Notes under the pieces: generated by a model | Database searches by the model: none | The model's input: the letters and a program-made list of their open reading frames with translations, nothing else | What the model was told of the DNA's origin: nothing | Source: Thermoplasmata archaeon | GTDB lineage: Archaea > Thermoplasmatota > Thermoplasmata > Thermoplasmatales > Thermoplasmataceae | Assembly (NCBI GenBank): GCA_021799315.1 | Contig: JAJZAR010000015.1 | Location: forward strand, 1 to 20,309 | Direction of reading: 5' to 3' | Length of the DNA: 20,309 bases | Shown here: in pieces, positions 1 to 7,028 of the stretch | Layout of the letters: every line of letters begins with the position of its first letter | Position numbering within the stretch: position 1 is the first letter of the stretch | Program-made: the position numbers and the translations under genes

Positions 1-1677
1 GAATATGTTCTTAGGCTGAGCTCCACCAGTAAGAATTATGTGTGCTCCGTTACCGAATGTGAGTCCTCCGGATATCTGGAAAATCCACACTGAACTTGAG
101 TTGCCAGTGAGTGTTATGTTTGTCGAGATATATACTCCGGTTCCCCATTTGTAAAGGCCAGGTACCAATGTCATTCCGTTTAAGTTTCCAGATCCGAGGT
201 TTACATAATTAGGATTGGCTATTCCTGCAGCATCAGTATATGCTGTCTGCATATCTCCGACTGCTGTTGTGAGCATTGCAGGAGTAGGTGGTGCATATGT
301 GGCTGCGTACACCTTCCCTGTGACCATCGATGAGGTGGCAAACTGGGTGGTTGAATTCAAGACCAATGAGAATCCTGTTATGTAAGTACTGGCAGCAGGG
401 CTGACACCTATATTACCAACAATGGATGTTGTTCCCGTGGTAGAGATTCCGGTTTCTGCCAGAACTGCGTAATTGGCCGCTGTTCCGAGATTAACTGGAG
501 ATAGGATTACGGGGGGCATCTTTGTAAATGTTATGGTAATTGGAAGTGCTGCTCCGACAACATTTGCCGAACCTGTATTTGATGTTGTGTTAAATCCAGG
601 CACGGTACCTATTGTATAGGTATATGATCCATTTACAACGGAGAAAACTGTTGAGTTTGTTGTTGACGTTTCTGATACACTGTTAAGTGTAACTTCCCAC
701 TGCGTTCCCGATGTCAGTCCAGATTCTGTGAATGTAACGTTGTACTTCTCAGGAGGTATAATCTTAGCCACTGAGGGAGAAGTTATTATATCGGCGTCAA
801 GGGTAACAGCGGTTTGTGTCAAGGCGAGACCGGTCATGTTTGTACCGGCGCCAATTGTGATGGCTGTTGCCGAGAGTATTATGCCATAAAATGATGCACC
901 TGTTCCTATAGTTGCTCCGCTTGAAACTTGCCAGAATATGTTCTTAGCCTGGGCTCCACCACTAAGAATTATGTGTGCTCCGTTACCGAATGTGAGTCCT
1001 CCAGATATCTGGAAAATCCAAACTGAGCTTGAGTTGCCAGTGAGTGTTAAGTTTGTTGATATGGATACTGCAGTATCCCATTTGTAAAGGCCAGGTACCA
1101 ATGTCATTCCGTTTAAGTTTCCAGATCCGAGGTTTACATAATTAGGATTGGCTATTCCTGCAGCATCAGTATATGCTGTTGTCATATTGCCCACAGCTGT
1201 TGTGAGTATTGCAGGAGTAGGTGATGCATATGTGGCTGCGTACACTTTCCCGGTAACGAGTGGGGATGTGGCAAACTGTCCTGTTGAATTCAATGTCAAT
1301 GTGAATCCTGTTATGTAAGTACTGGCAGCAGGGCTGACAGCTATGTTACCAGCAATGGACGATGTTCCAGTGTTTGTGATTCCAGTTTCTGTTAGAATCG
1401 TGTAATTGGCTGCTGTTCCAAGATTCACTGGAGCTAGGGATACTGGAGCCAATTTTGTAAACGTTATGGTAATTGGAAGTGCTGCTCCGGTAACATTTGC
1501 GAAACCTGCACTTGGTGTTGTGTTAAATCCAGCAACAGTACCTATTGTATAGGCATATGATCCGTTTACCATAGAGAAAACTATTGAGTTTGCTGTTGAC
1601 ATTTCTGATACACTGTTAAGTGTAACTTCCCACTGTGTTCCCGATGTCAGTCCCGATGCAGTGAATGTAACGTTGTA
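1..1677 (-). repeat. Tandem 933-bp coding repeat (one full copy plus a truncated copy)
   Basis: Bases 745-1677 (copy 1 in coding order) and 1-744 (copy 2, cut by the edge) align with a constant offset of 933 bases at every point checked, so there are no net indels. The period is 311 codons and keeps the frame. Similarity is high throughout. Bases 144-246 and 1077-1179 are identical over 103 bases, including third codon positions. Divergence is greater in the Ig-like part and around 470-620, where several amino acid changes are visible. More copies may lie beyond the left edge. Confidence 0.93.
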
Positions 1678-1821
1678 AGACACGGCTATAAAGGAACTGG
1701 ACGAAACACCAGGGTTACCAGAACTCTGGGGCTGGTCCATAAAGAACAAACTTGACGATAAAACCAGTATAAACGAAACGAGAATGACTAGCGCTATTTT
1801 TTTTCCATGTTTTTTATTCAT
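1..1821 (-). CDS. Secreted surface protein with tandem ice-binding-like (DUF3494) domains, 3' end outside window
   Basis: The frame from ATG at 1821 stays open for 607 codons to the window edge, so the C-terminus is missing. The N-terminus is a signal peptide or anchor: lysine-rich residues 1-8, then a hydrophobic stretch at about 9-28. Residues 49-359 and 360-607+ are two copies of one 311-residue unit. Each unit begins with an Ig-like module (about 77 residues, starting YNVTFT.SGL.SGTQWEV) of a type common in Thermoplasmata surface proteins. A DUF3494 ice-binding-like domain follows (about residues 132-350 in copy 1), recognised by VNLGTAANY, YTDAAG, LVPGLYKW, VWIFQI and GGAQAKNIFWQ. The family folds as a right-handed beta-solenoid; some bacterial and algal members bind ice, others act in adhesion. 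Many Asn-x-Ser/Thr sites suggest glycosylation. Ice binding itself is not shown; an extracellular adhesin or S-layer-associated role is my inference. The domain assignment is secure, the function is not. Confidence 0.88.
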   Translation of the reverse strand, partial: MNKKHGKKIALVILVSFILVLSSSLFFMDQPQSSGNPGVSSSSFIAVSYNVTFTASGLTSGTQWEVTLNSVSEMSTANSIVFSMVNGSYAYTIGTVAGFNTTPSAGFANVTGAALPITITFTKLAPVSLAPVNLGTAANYTILTETGITNTGTSSIAGNIAVSPAASTYITGFTLTLNSTGQFATSPLVTGKVYAATYASPTPAILTTAVGNMTTAYTDAAGIANPNYVNLGSGNLNGMTLVPGLYKWDTAVSISTNLTLTGNSSSVWIFQISGGLTFGNGAHIILSGGAQAKNIFWQVSSGATIGTGASFYGIILSATAITIGAGTNMTGLALTQTAVTLDADIITSPSVAKIIPPEKYNVTFTESGLTSGTQWEVTLNSVSETSTTNSTVFSVVNGSYTYTIGTVPGFNTTSNTGSANVVGAALPITITFTKMPPVILSPVNLGTAANYAVLAETGISTTGTTSIVGNIGVSPAASTYITGFSLVLNSTTQFATSSMVTGKVYAATYAPPTPAMLTTAVGDMQTAYTDAAGIANPNYVNLGSGNLNGMTLVPGLYKWGTGVYISTNITLTGNSSSVWIFQISGGLTFGNGAHIILTGGAQPKNIF

Positions 1822-1835
1822 GAAATTGTATCATA

Positions 1836-1850
1836 AATACATATATAGAT
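1836..1850 (-). promoter_or_regulatory. TATA-like promoter of the surface protein gene
   Basis: An alternating A/T stretch (reverse strand ATCTATATATGTATTTA) is centred about 20-26 bases upstream of the ATG at 1821. This fits an archaeal TATA box driving a leaderless or nearly leaderless transcript. No Shine-Dalgarno sequence is evident before the ATG. Confidence 0.5.
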
Positions 1851-1905
1851 TAGTAGTATTTTTTTAATAATCAATAAACTTAATTAGTAAAAGATTCCAA
1901 GTGTC

Positions 1906-2252
1906 ATGAAGTGGCGCATTTTCTTGGGAATTCCGACTCATCAAAAATATTCGAGTTATGATACCTCACGCGCATATGATCATGTTTTTCGGAAGGCGTA
2001 AGGTCCCTGTAATTCACGGCAATAAGAAGAGGAGTCCAGTTCATGAACTATTATGGTAGACCACAGAATGGAGATTGATCTCAATAAGGACTAGGCATCA
2101 CTCTATTTCATCGATGGAATAGAGCAGACAATATCTGCACTGGAGGATTCCCTCCAGTGTGGTAATATCTGGTAGTCAAGAACCGATCCCATGATCCTGC
2201 AATGAGCCTCGAAGCCATGGAAGATAATCAAAATCACCGGATGTTAAACTAG
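1906..2252 (+). pseudogene. Possible decayed DDE transposase C-terminal relic
   Basis: This stretch has no intact gene, but conceptual translation across frames gives ordered peptides reminiscent of the C-terminal half of IS4/IS5-like transposases. They are YDTSRAYDHVF (frame of 1906, ending at a stop at 1999), VPVIHGNKKRSPVHE (frame of 1988, stop at 2057), IDGIEQTISALEDSLQCGNI (frame of 1906 again, stop at 2173) and VKNRSHDPAMSLEAM (frame of 2175, stop at 2250). A single-base deletion near 2174 would join NIWY to VKNR. The order (AYD motif, VPVI segment, Glu-bearing helix, IWYVKNR-like tail) matches such transposases. At least two frameshifts and several in-frame stops mean it is dead if real. 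The family is judged from memory only, so treat this as a suggestion. Confidence 0.35.
2138..2159. repeat. Perfect inverted repeat (9-bp stem, 4-nt loop)
   Basis: CACTGGAGG and CCTCCAGTG flank the loop ATTC and pair perfectly. G-T pairs could extend the stem on each side. About 14 bases upstream, 2101-2124 is a near-perfect 24-base palindrome centred on ATCGAT. Both lie in the suspected transposase relic, about 140 bases before the next gene's start. Confidence 0.7.
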
Positions 2253-2270
2253 AAACTATAACAAAGAAAA

Positions 2271-2280
2271 TTAAATATAG
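2271..2280 (+). promoter_or_regulatory. TATA-like promoter of the PPC/DUF296 gene
   Basis: TTAAATATAG is centred about 23 bases before the ATG at 2298, the spacing expected of a leaderless archaeal transcript. This supports 2298 rather than the in-frame TTG at 2283 as the start. Confidence 0.55.
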
Positions 2281-2297
2281 TATTGCAATCAGAAATT

Positions 2298-2714
2298 ATG
2301 AAACACGCAAGAGAAGGAAATCACCTTATACTGAAGCTTGACAGCGGCGAAGAAATAATTCAGACTATTGAGAAAGTGTTACTGAGTGAGAACATAAAGA
2401 ATGGGTACATTCTCTCGGGCCTTGGAGCAGGGACGGGAATTGAAATAGGTTCTCTTGTGGGAAAAACATATGTGAAAGAAACCTTAAATGAACGCCATGA
2501 AATAATTTCATTCAATGGGTCTATCACTGAAGGGAGTCCAAGAATGCATATACATATAACTCTTGCCGGAGAAGATCACATAGCAAGAGGAGGTCATCTT
2601 TTCAGCGGCAAGGCAGATCCTTTGATGGAAATTGCAATTGTCATCTTAGATAAAATCAAAATGACCAGGAAACTCGAAGAGCACAGTGGAATGAATGAAC
2701 TCACTTTCGTGTGA
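2298..2714 (+). CDS. PPC domain (DUF296) DNA-binding-like protein
   Basis: This is a single-domain protein of 138 residues, the usual size for stand-alone prokaryotic PPC/DUF296 proteins. These form trimers and are related to the C-terminal half of plant AT-hook PPC proteins. The core is clear: an ILSGLGAGTG segment (residues 38-46), FNGSI, and the metal-site region PRMHIHITL with GGHLF (His84, His86, His100). Plant relatives are nuclear architectural proteins; the role of the solitary archaeal form is not established, and DNA binding should not be assumed. An in-frame TTG lies at 2283, but the ATG at 2298 fits the TATA box better. The last 14 bases overlap the convergent reductase gene, so the two mRNAs are complementary at their 3' ends. 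Confidence 0.85.
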   Translation: MKHAREGNHLILKLDSGEEIIQTIEKVLLSENIKNGYILSGLGAGTGIEIGSLVGKTYVKETLNERHEIISFNGSITEGSPRMHIHITLAGEDHIARGGHLFSGKADPLMEIAIVILDKIKMTRKLEEHSGMNELTFV

Positions 2715-3741
2715 GCAATTCCTTAACGAGTTCCTCATGCCAGGGTTCTTTATTTTTCAGTTTTGACATAACGTAGGGAATGGCATTCTCTCCCAACCCA
2801 TAGTCACTTATTTTCATTTTTAGATCCAACGTATCCAATAATTCTTGTATGAGAAAGGCTGCGTTTTCAGGATCTTCATCCTTTCCAGTTATAGCGGAAG
2901 CAACCTTGCCCATCTCTTCTGGATAATACTTTTCATAGTATTTGACTACAAGAGGAAGCGTAAGGCATGATGTTATACCGTGGGGAATTTCATACTTTGC
3001 CCCTATGATCTTTCCAATATTATGACTTATGCCCATTGGAGAATCATATACCTGAAAATACGAATACCAGGAGGCGATCTGGCATTCTAGATGAGCTTGC
3101 TCAGTATCCGAATTTAAATTTCTGGCTAGCATACCTATTGCTTTAAAAGCAGCAATCTTGGCAATGGCAGAAATGTTTTCATGTATGACAGTTTCTATGC
3201 AGTGATCGAGAGCCCTTATTCCAGATGTGACCCACAGCCTCTTTGGTGTTTCCATGGTCATCTGGGGGTCAAGTATTACGCACCATGGTGTGATTTTTTT
3301 ATCCCTGACACCTTGCTTTTCACCACCACTGGAGAAGCCGGCAATGTGAGAGAATTCTGCGGCAGAAAGGGTTGTTGGAATTGCGATCTGTTTACTTTCT
3401 GCGTTAAAGTAATACCTCAGCACCTTACCAGAATCAATAACACTTCCACCTCCGATTGAAATAATACAGTCACACCTTGCATTTCTATATGTTTCAATTG
3501 CGTGCTCAATCTCCTCCATTGGAGAATGCTGGGAAATCTGGTTGTATAATTCGAAATCACAGTGAATAGAGTCAAGTATCTTCTTAAAGCCCTCTGTGGA
3601 TGAAACGGATCTGCCCGTCAAAATAAGAGGATTTTTTAATTTTTCAGATTCCAAGATTTCATGAATTCGTGCCACAGATCCTTGTCCATAAATAACTCTG
3701 TCAATGGGCAGATAATTAAAGGTGTCAATCAATTGTACCAC
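2701..3741 (-). CDS. Maleylacetate reductase-like, iron-containing alcohol dehydrogenase family
   Basis: At 346 residues this has the length of maleylacetate reductases and short Fe-ADH proteins. An N-terminal dinucleotide domain carries ISIGGGSVIDSGK (about 94-106). IPTTLSAAEFSHIAGFS (121-137) is the segment typical of the maleylacetate reductase branch. The C-terminal helical domain holds GIRALDHCIE (174-183), with His180, and the histidines of ISHNIGK (His240) and IPHG (His254). In Fe-ADHs the first motif is G-x-D-A-x-x-H, where Asp and three His bind metal; here the Asp position is Arg176. It is the last gene of the homogentisate operon, and its start overlaps the dioxygenase gene by 13 bases, implying translational coupling. 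A role in reducing an enol or keto-acid intermediate or side product of this pathway is inferred; the substrate cannot be read from sequence. Confidence 0.8.
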   Translation of the reverse strand: MVQLIDTFNYLPIDRVIYGQGSVARIHEILESEKLKNPLILTGRSVSSTEGFKKILDSIHCDFELYNQISQHSPMEEIEHAIETYRNARCDCIISIGGGSVIDSGKVLRYYFNAESKQIAIPTTLSAAEFSHIAGFSSGGEKQGVRDKKITPWCVILDPQMTMETPKRLWVTSGIRALDHCIETVIHENISAIAKIAAFKAIGMLARNLNSDTEQAHLECQIASWYSYFQVYDSPMGISHNIGKIIGAKYEIPHGITSCLTLPLVVKYYEKYYPEEMGKVASAITGKDEDPENAAFLIQELLDTLDLKMKISDYGLGENAIPYVMSKLKNKEPWHEELVKELLTRK

Positions 3742-4874
3742 GACATATTGTAATCTGGAACCTCAATCTTTTTCCCGGTGTCTGTAAGCCACAGGTGATC
3801 ATAGGTTTCGATCATAACTGCCACTTCATCAGTTCCTTCTTTGCCCAGAGCTCCTTCAACTGCCCCTGGTTGCGGCCCATGGGTAATTCCCCTCACATGG
3901 AGTGTAATTGAGCCTGGCTCTATGCCCTTTCGACTCATAAAATTCCCCGAGGAATAAAAAAGAAATTCATCCACGTCTATGTTGTTATGGTAATAGGATA
4001 TGGGAACGCTTCTTGGATGAAAATCAAACTTCCTGGGAAGAAAGGTGCCCACCATCATAGACTTGGAAGAGAATGTTTCATGCACAGGAGGTGGCATATG
4101 CAGTTTGCCCACTATGGGCGCCATGGATGAAACATTTATGGCAAATGGATAGAGATATCCATCCCATCCCTCCACATCAAGAGGATTCATATCCATTTCC
4201 TCCTCAATAAATCGGTCTTCATATTCGATGAAGATCTTGAAACTGCCCTTATTGTTCTGAGGTTTCTGCAATACTGGAACACGAATGTCCCTTGAATAAT
4301 AGGGCGTACCTTCCTTCAATTGCCCATAGCGATTTAGATACCTTGTAGGAATGGTTATATCATCCATGCTCTGGAATATGAGTATATAGCATGGGGAATC
4401 GTAATCCAGTCTGAAGGTCAAACCCTTAGGAACGTATAAATAATCTCCCTGTGAAAAATTCAATATGCCCATTGGGGATACCATTTTTCCAGAACCCTCG
4501 TGGATGAAAAACAACATCTCATAGAGAGCATTTCTGTAGAATGTGTCTTCACTGTGATCCTTAGGTTTCAGTATCTGGATCTTAATCCTATCGTTCATCA
4601 TAACCGTCTGTTTTCCATCCACTATGCTCCCTTTCCTGTCCAGAGATCCTGTTTTCAGGTGCCTGTGCATGTAAAGGTTATCCGTTTTCTTTTCGACATC
4701 CTTTTTTACCTCTCGGAATGACTTTATTCTGGTTGGTTCGTTAAGATGATAAAGAAGTGAATATGCACCCTCAAAACTATCTTCACCAAATAATTCCTCT
4801 CTTCTCAATTCGTTTCTATTATCATAAGTGTGCCTGCTCTCAGGCAACTTTCCCTGTTTTACATAAAATACCAT
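3729..4874 (-). CDS. hmgA: Homogentisate 1,2-dioxygenase
   Basis: Predicted to open the homogentisate ring with O2 to give maleylacetoacetate. The protein has 381 residues, shorter than the roughly 430-445 of animal and proteobacterial enzymes, and resembles the shorter bacterial/archaeal branch. The cupin-like C-terminal half has the expected ligands: YYHNNIDVDEFLFY gives His296 and Glu303, and TLHVRGITHGPQ gives His326 and His332. The six-residue spacing of that His pair equals that in the human enzyme, where the second His binds iron. PPPVHETF (His265) is the likely acid/base region. The gene starts one base after the upstream FAH-family gene and overlaps the downstream reductase, so it sits inside a tight operon. 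Family assignment plus context (HPPD and FAH) make the call strong. Confidence 0.9.
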   Translation of the reverse strand: MVFYVKQGKLPESRHTYDNRNELRREELFGEDSFEGAYSLLYHLNEPTRIKSFREVKKDVEKKTDNLYMHRHLKTGSLDRKGSIVDGKQTVMMNDRIKIQILKPKDHSEDTFYRNALYEMLFFIHEGSGKMVSPMGILNFSQGDYLYVPKGLTFRLDYDSPCYILIFQSMDDITIPTRYLNRYGQLKEGTPYYSRDIRVPVLQKPQNNKGSFKIFIEYEDRFIEEEMDMNPLDVEGWDGYLYPFAINVSSMAPIVGKLHMPPPVHETFSSKSMMVGTFLPRKFDFHPRSVPISYYHNNIDVDEFLFYSSGNFMSRKGIEPGSITLHVRGITHGPQPGAVEGALGKEGTDEVAVMIETYDHLWLTDTGKKIEVPDYNMSWYN

Positions 4875-4875
4875 C

Positions 4876-5760
4876 CTAAATCACCTTATTTTTTAAACTT
4901 CCCAATACATCAGATCTGATCTCAACTGTGTCTCCCGCCCTTAACCATGGCCTGAAACCGTCTCCTCTTTCGAAAATGCAACCTCCTGGCATTGTTCCCG
5001 TCATAAGAATATCTCCGGCTTTCAACTCTGTGCCCATGGAGCAATATTCTATCAATTTTGGGATGCCCCAATAAATATCCTTCATATTGGAATCCGAAAA
5101 TTGCTCACCGTTAATATAGGATTTCACACCTATATCGAAAGACTTTCCATTCCATAACCCATCCAGTTCATCAATTGTAGTAATGTAAGGACCCATACTC
5201 GTAGCAAAATCCTTGGACTTCGAAGGGCCAAGGTTCAGTTTAGATTCCACATTTGCCCATATATCTCTGGCGCTCCAGTCATTCATAAGTGTCAGACCAA
5301 GCACGTGATCCATTGCGTCGGACGATGCTATGTCTCTTCCACCCTTGCTCAGAACTATTCCTATCTCTACTTCAAGATCAAGTTTATCTGTGAAGTCTGG
5401 CTTTACCAGATCTGCACCTGAAGGTATCAATGAATCTCTGTTGGTAAAATAGTATATTGGCACCTGAAACCACTGGTCAATCATTCCCAGCCCTCTGGAT
5501 TTTCGTGAATTTCGTACATGCTCCTCGAATGCATAAAAATCCCTTATCTGATTTACATGCTGAATTGGTATCTCTTTTTTAAAATCAATATTTAAAGGCT
5601 TCAATTCTCCCGTCCTTACCAAGACATCTACTTTTTCAGAAATAGACATACAATTATCTTCCCAGGGAATATCCGTAATACCTGTTATGTCGTAATACTG
5701 GCCTTGTACGTAAGCAAAGGGGAACAAGTGCCCTGACACGGACCCGTAGCCAAATTTCAT
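4876..5760 (-). CDS. Fumarylacetoacetate hydrolase family protein
   Basis: The protein has 294 residues, much shorter than the roughly 420-residue mammalian FAH but typical of prokaryotic FAH-fold proteins. The catalytic C-terminal domain is intact. RDFYAFEEH places Asp74 and His81 at the same spacing as metal Asp126 and catalytic His133 of mouse FAH. DLEVEIG gives metal ligands Glu130 and Glu132, and LMNDWSARD gives Asp161. A lysine around 181-183 and GDILMTGT (249-256) complete the site. In this operon it should hydrolyse the ring-cleavage product to fumarate (or maleate) and acetoacetate. Because no glutathione-dependent isomerase gene is nearby, it may act on maleylacetoacetate directly or rely on non-enzymatic isomerisation. 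It starts 12 bases after the HPPD gene. Confidence 0.87.
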   Translation of the reverse strand: MKFGYGSVSGHLFPFAYVQGQYYDITGITDIPWEDNCMSISEKVDVLVRTGELKPLNIDFKKEIPIQHVNQIRDFYAFEEHVRNSRKSRGLGMIDQWFQVPIYYFTNRDSLIPSGADLVKPDFTDKLDLEVEIGIVLSKGGRDIASSDAMDHVLGLTLMNDWSARDIWANVESKLNLGPSKSKDFATSMGPYITTIDELDGLWNGKSFDIGVKSYINGEQFSDSNMKDIYWGIPKLIEYCSMGTELKAGDILMTGTMPGGCIFERGDGFRPWLRAGDTVEIRSDVLGSLKNKVI

Positions 5761-5772
5761 TCTTCCCTTACC

Positions 5773-6858
5773 TCAGAGGTTTCCTCTTCTTGCCTGATCC
5801 TGTTCTATGGATTGAAACAGAGCCTTAAAATTGCCCTTTCCGAAGGATGTTGCTCCTTTCCTCTGAATAATCTCATAGAAGAAGGTGGGCCGGTCCGATG
5901 TTGGTTTTGTAAATATCTGAAGAAGGTATCCATCATCATCCCTGTCCACGAGTATATTGAGTTCCTGCAACTTTTTAAGGTCCTCGTCTATCTTTCCAAC
6001 TCTTTCTGACATTTCCTTGTAATATGAAGGAGGGGCTTGCTGAAATTGTACACCATGTTTTTTGAGGTTTCCAACAGTCTTTATGATGTCATCTGTGTGA
6101 ATTGCAATATGCTGGACACCTGGCATGTGATAATAGTCCAGATATTCCTGAATTTGTGACTTTTTCTTTCCTGGCGCGGGCTCATTAATGGGGAACACAA
6201 TCTTTCTATTATTATAATGCACCACCTTCGATCTGAGAGAGGAATATTCTGTACTGATGTCTTTGTCATCGAAGCTTATGAGCGGTTCGAATCCCATTCC
6301 ATCAACATAATAATCAACCCAGCTTTGCATTTTTTTATCTTCAACGTTCCCCACAATGTGGTCAAATCTTGTTATTCCTGAATCCTGAGACTCCTGTTCT
6401 TCGTAGGGCTCAAAATTTGGTGGTAAATCTGAGTCGTATTCAGAATAGTCCATCAGTGAGTGGATGGTTTCGCCATAGGTCTGAGCTACAGCCTTTTCTA
6501 TGTGCCCATTATCTGTCGTTATTCTTTCGGGACTGGATACCTTCACGATTTTGCGCTCTTTTATATCATTGAGCACATCGTCAAGATTGTTGACCCTTAG
6601 GGTAATGTCCTTCACGCCGTCGCCATGCAATTTAACATGGTTTGATATTTCACTATCCGGGTGAATAGAGTTGGTCAGCATTACTTTCACTTTCCCCTGC
6701 TGCATAAGATAGGATACTCTGTCACGAACTCCTGTTTCTGGACCGGAATAACCCAGTGTTTTAAAGCCTAAGCCATACTTATGATAAAATGCCCATTGCT
6801 TTGCTGAGCCCACATAAAATTCTACATAATCCACTCTGTCGAGTGCTTTGGAAGACAT
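5773..6858 (-). CDS. hpd: 4-Hydroxyphenylpyruvate dioxygenase
   Basis: Converts 4-hydroxyphenylpyruvate to homogentisate with decarboxylation and ring hydroxylation, a non-haem Fe(II) reaction. The reading frame extends upstream to 6939, but the first 27 residues are atypical. The ATG at 6858 (MSSKALDRVDYVEFYVG) starts where the family starts and has a TATA-like element 26 bases before it. The resulting 361 residues match the bacterial family length. Two vicinal-oxygen-chelate halves are visible. Iron ligands (numbered from 6858) are His167 in FDHIVGNV, His250 in VQHIAIHTDD and Glu329 in FFYEIIQRKG. FKALFQSIE near the C-terminus is the usual gating helix. This is the promoter-proximal gene of the four-gene operon. 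Confidence 0.93.
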   Translation of the reverse strand: MSSKALDRVDYVEFYVGSAKQWAFYHKYGLGFKTLGYSGPETGVRDRVSYLMQQGKVKVMLTNSIHPDSEISNHVKLHGDGVKDITLRVNNLDDVLNDIKERKIVKVSSPERITTDNGHIEKAVAQTYGETIHSLMDYSEYDSDLPPNFEPYEEQESQDSGITRFDHIVGNVEDKKMQSWVDYYVDGMGFEPLISFDDKDISTEYSSLRSKVVHYNNRKIVFPINEPAPGKKKSQIQEYLDYYHMPGVQHIAIHTDDIIKTVGNLKKHGVQFQQAPPSYYKEMSERVGKIDEDLKKLQELNILVDRDDDGYLLQIFTKPTSDRPTFFYEIIQRKGATSFGKGNFKALFQSIEQDQARRGNL

Positions 6859-6878
6859 ATTTGAGTATTCTAATAGCG

Positions 6879-6890
6879 GTATAATAAGAT
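6879..6890 (-). promoter_or_regulatory. TATA-like promoter of the homogentisate operon
   Basis: On the reverse strand ATCTTATTATAC is centred about 26 bases before the ATG at 6858, consistent with a leaderless mRNA. A second A/T box (TATTTAAAT, 6900-6908) lies some 20 bases further upstream and is an alternative. The 170-base divergent region between this start and the pilin start at 7029 must hold the controls of both genes. Confidence 0.5.
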
Positions 6891-6997
6891 TTCCCCAGCA
6901 TTTAAATACTGCAATGATAGTGTGTATCACAGAGATCATAGCATTTTCTGCTCTGGCATTAAAAATCTCAGGATGTTACTCCGGAATTGAAAGTAAT

Positions 6998-7008
6998 ATT
7001 TATATAAG
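6998..7008 (+). promoter_or_regulatory. TATA-like promoter of the pilin gene
   Basis: ATTTATATAAG is a good archaeal TATA box centred about 26 bases before the ATG at 7029. There is no obvious Shine-Dalgarno sequence, so a leaderless transcript is likely. Confidence 0.6.
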
Positions 7009-7028
7009 AATTGAATTTGTAGAGTCCA

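Noticed and set aside
1..1677. CRISPR or satellite-like array
   Set aside because: The repetition is a single long coding unit of 933 bp that preserves reading frame, not short direct repeats with spacers.
1822..2297. IS200/IS605 element end or guide-RNA region (from the hairpin at 2138)
   Set aside because: No intact TnpA or TnpB and no second end were found. The peptides read across frames fit a DDE transposase relic better.
3181..3459. 92-codon plus-strand open frame
   Set aside because: It lies wholly inside the iron-ADH-like gene on the other strand, has no recognisable motif and has no promoter-like element; a shadow frame.
5773..6939. Longer HPPD reading frame starting at 6939
   Set aside because: The first 27 residues are hydrophobic and not HPPD-like, and they cover the presumed promoter. 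The ATG at 6858 starts at the family's N-terminus.
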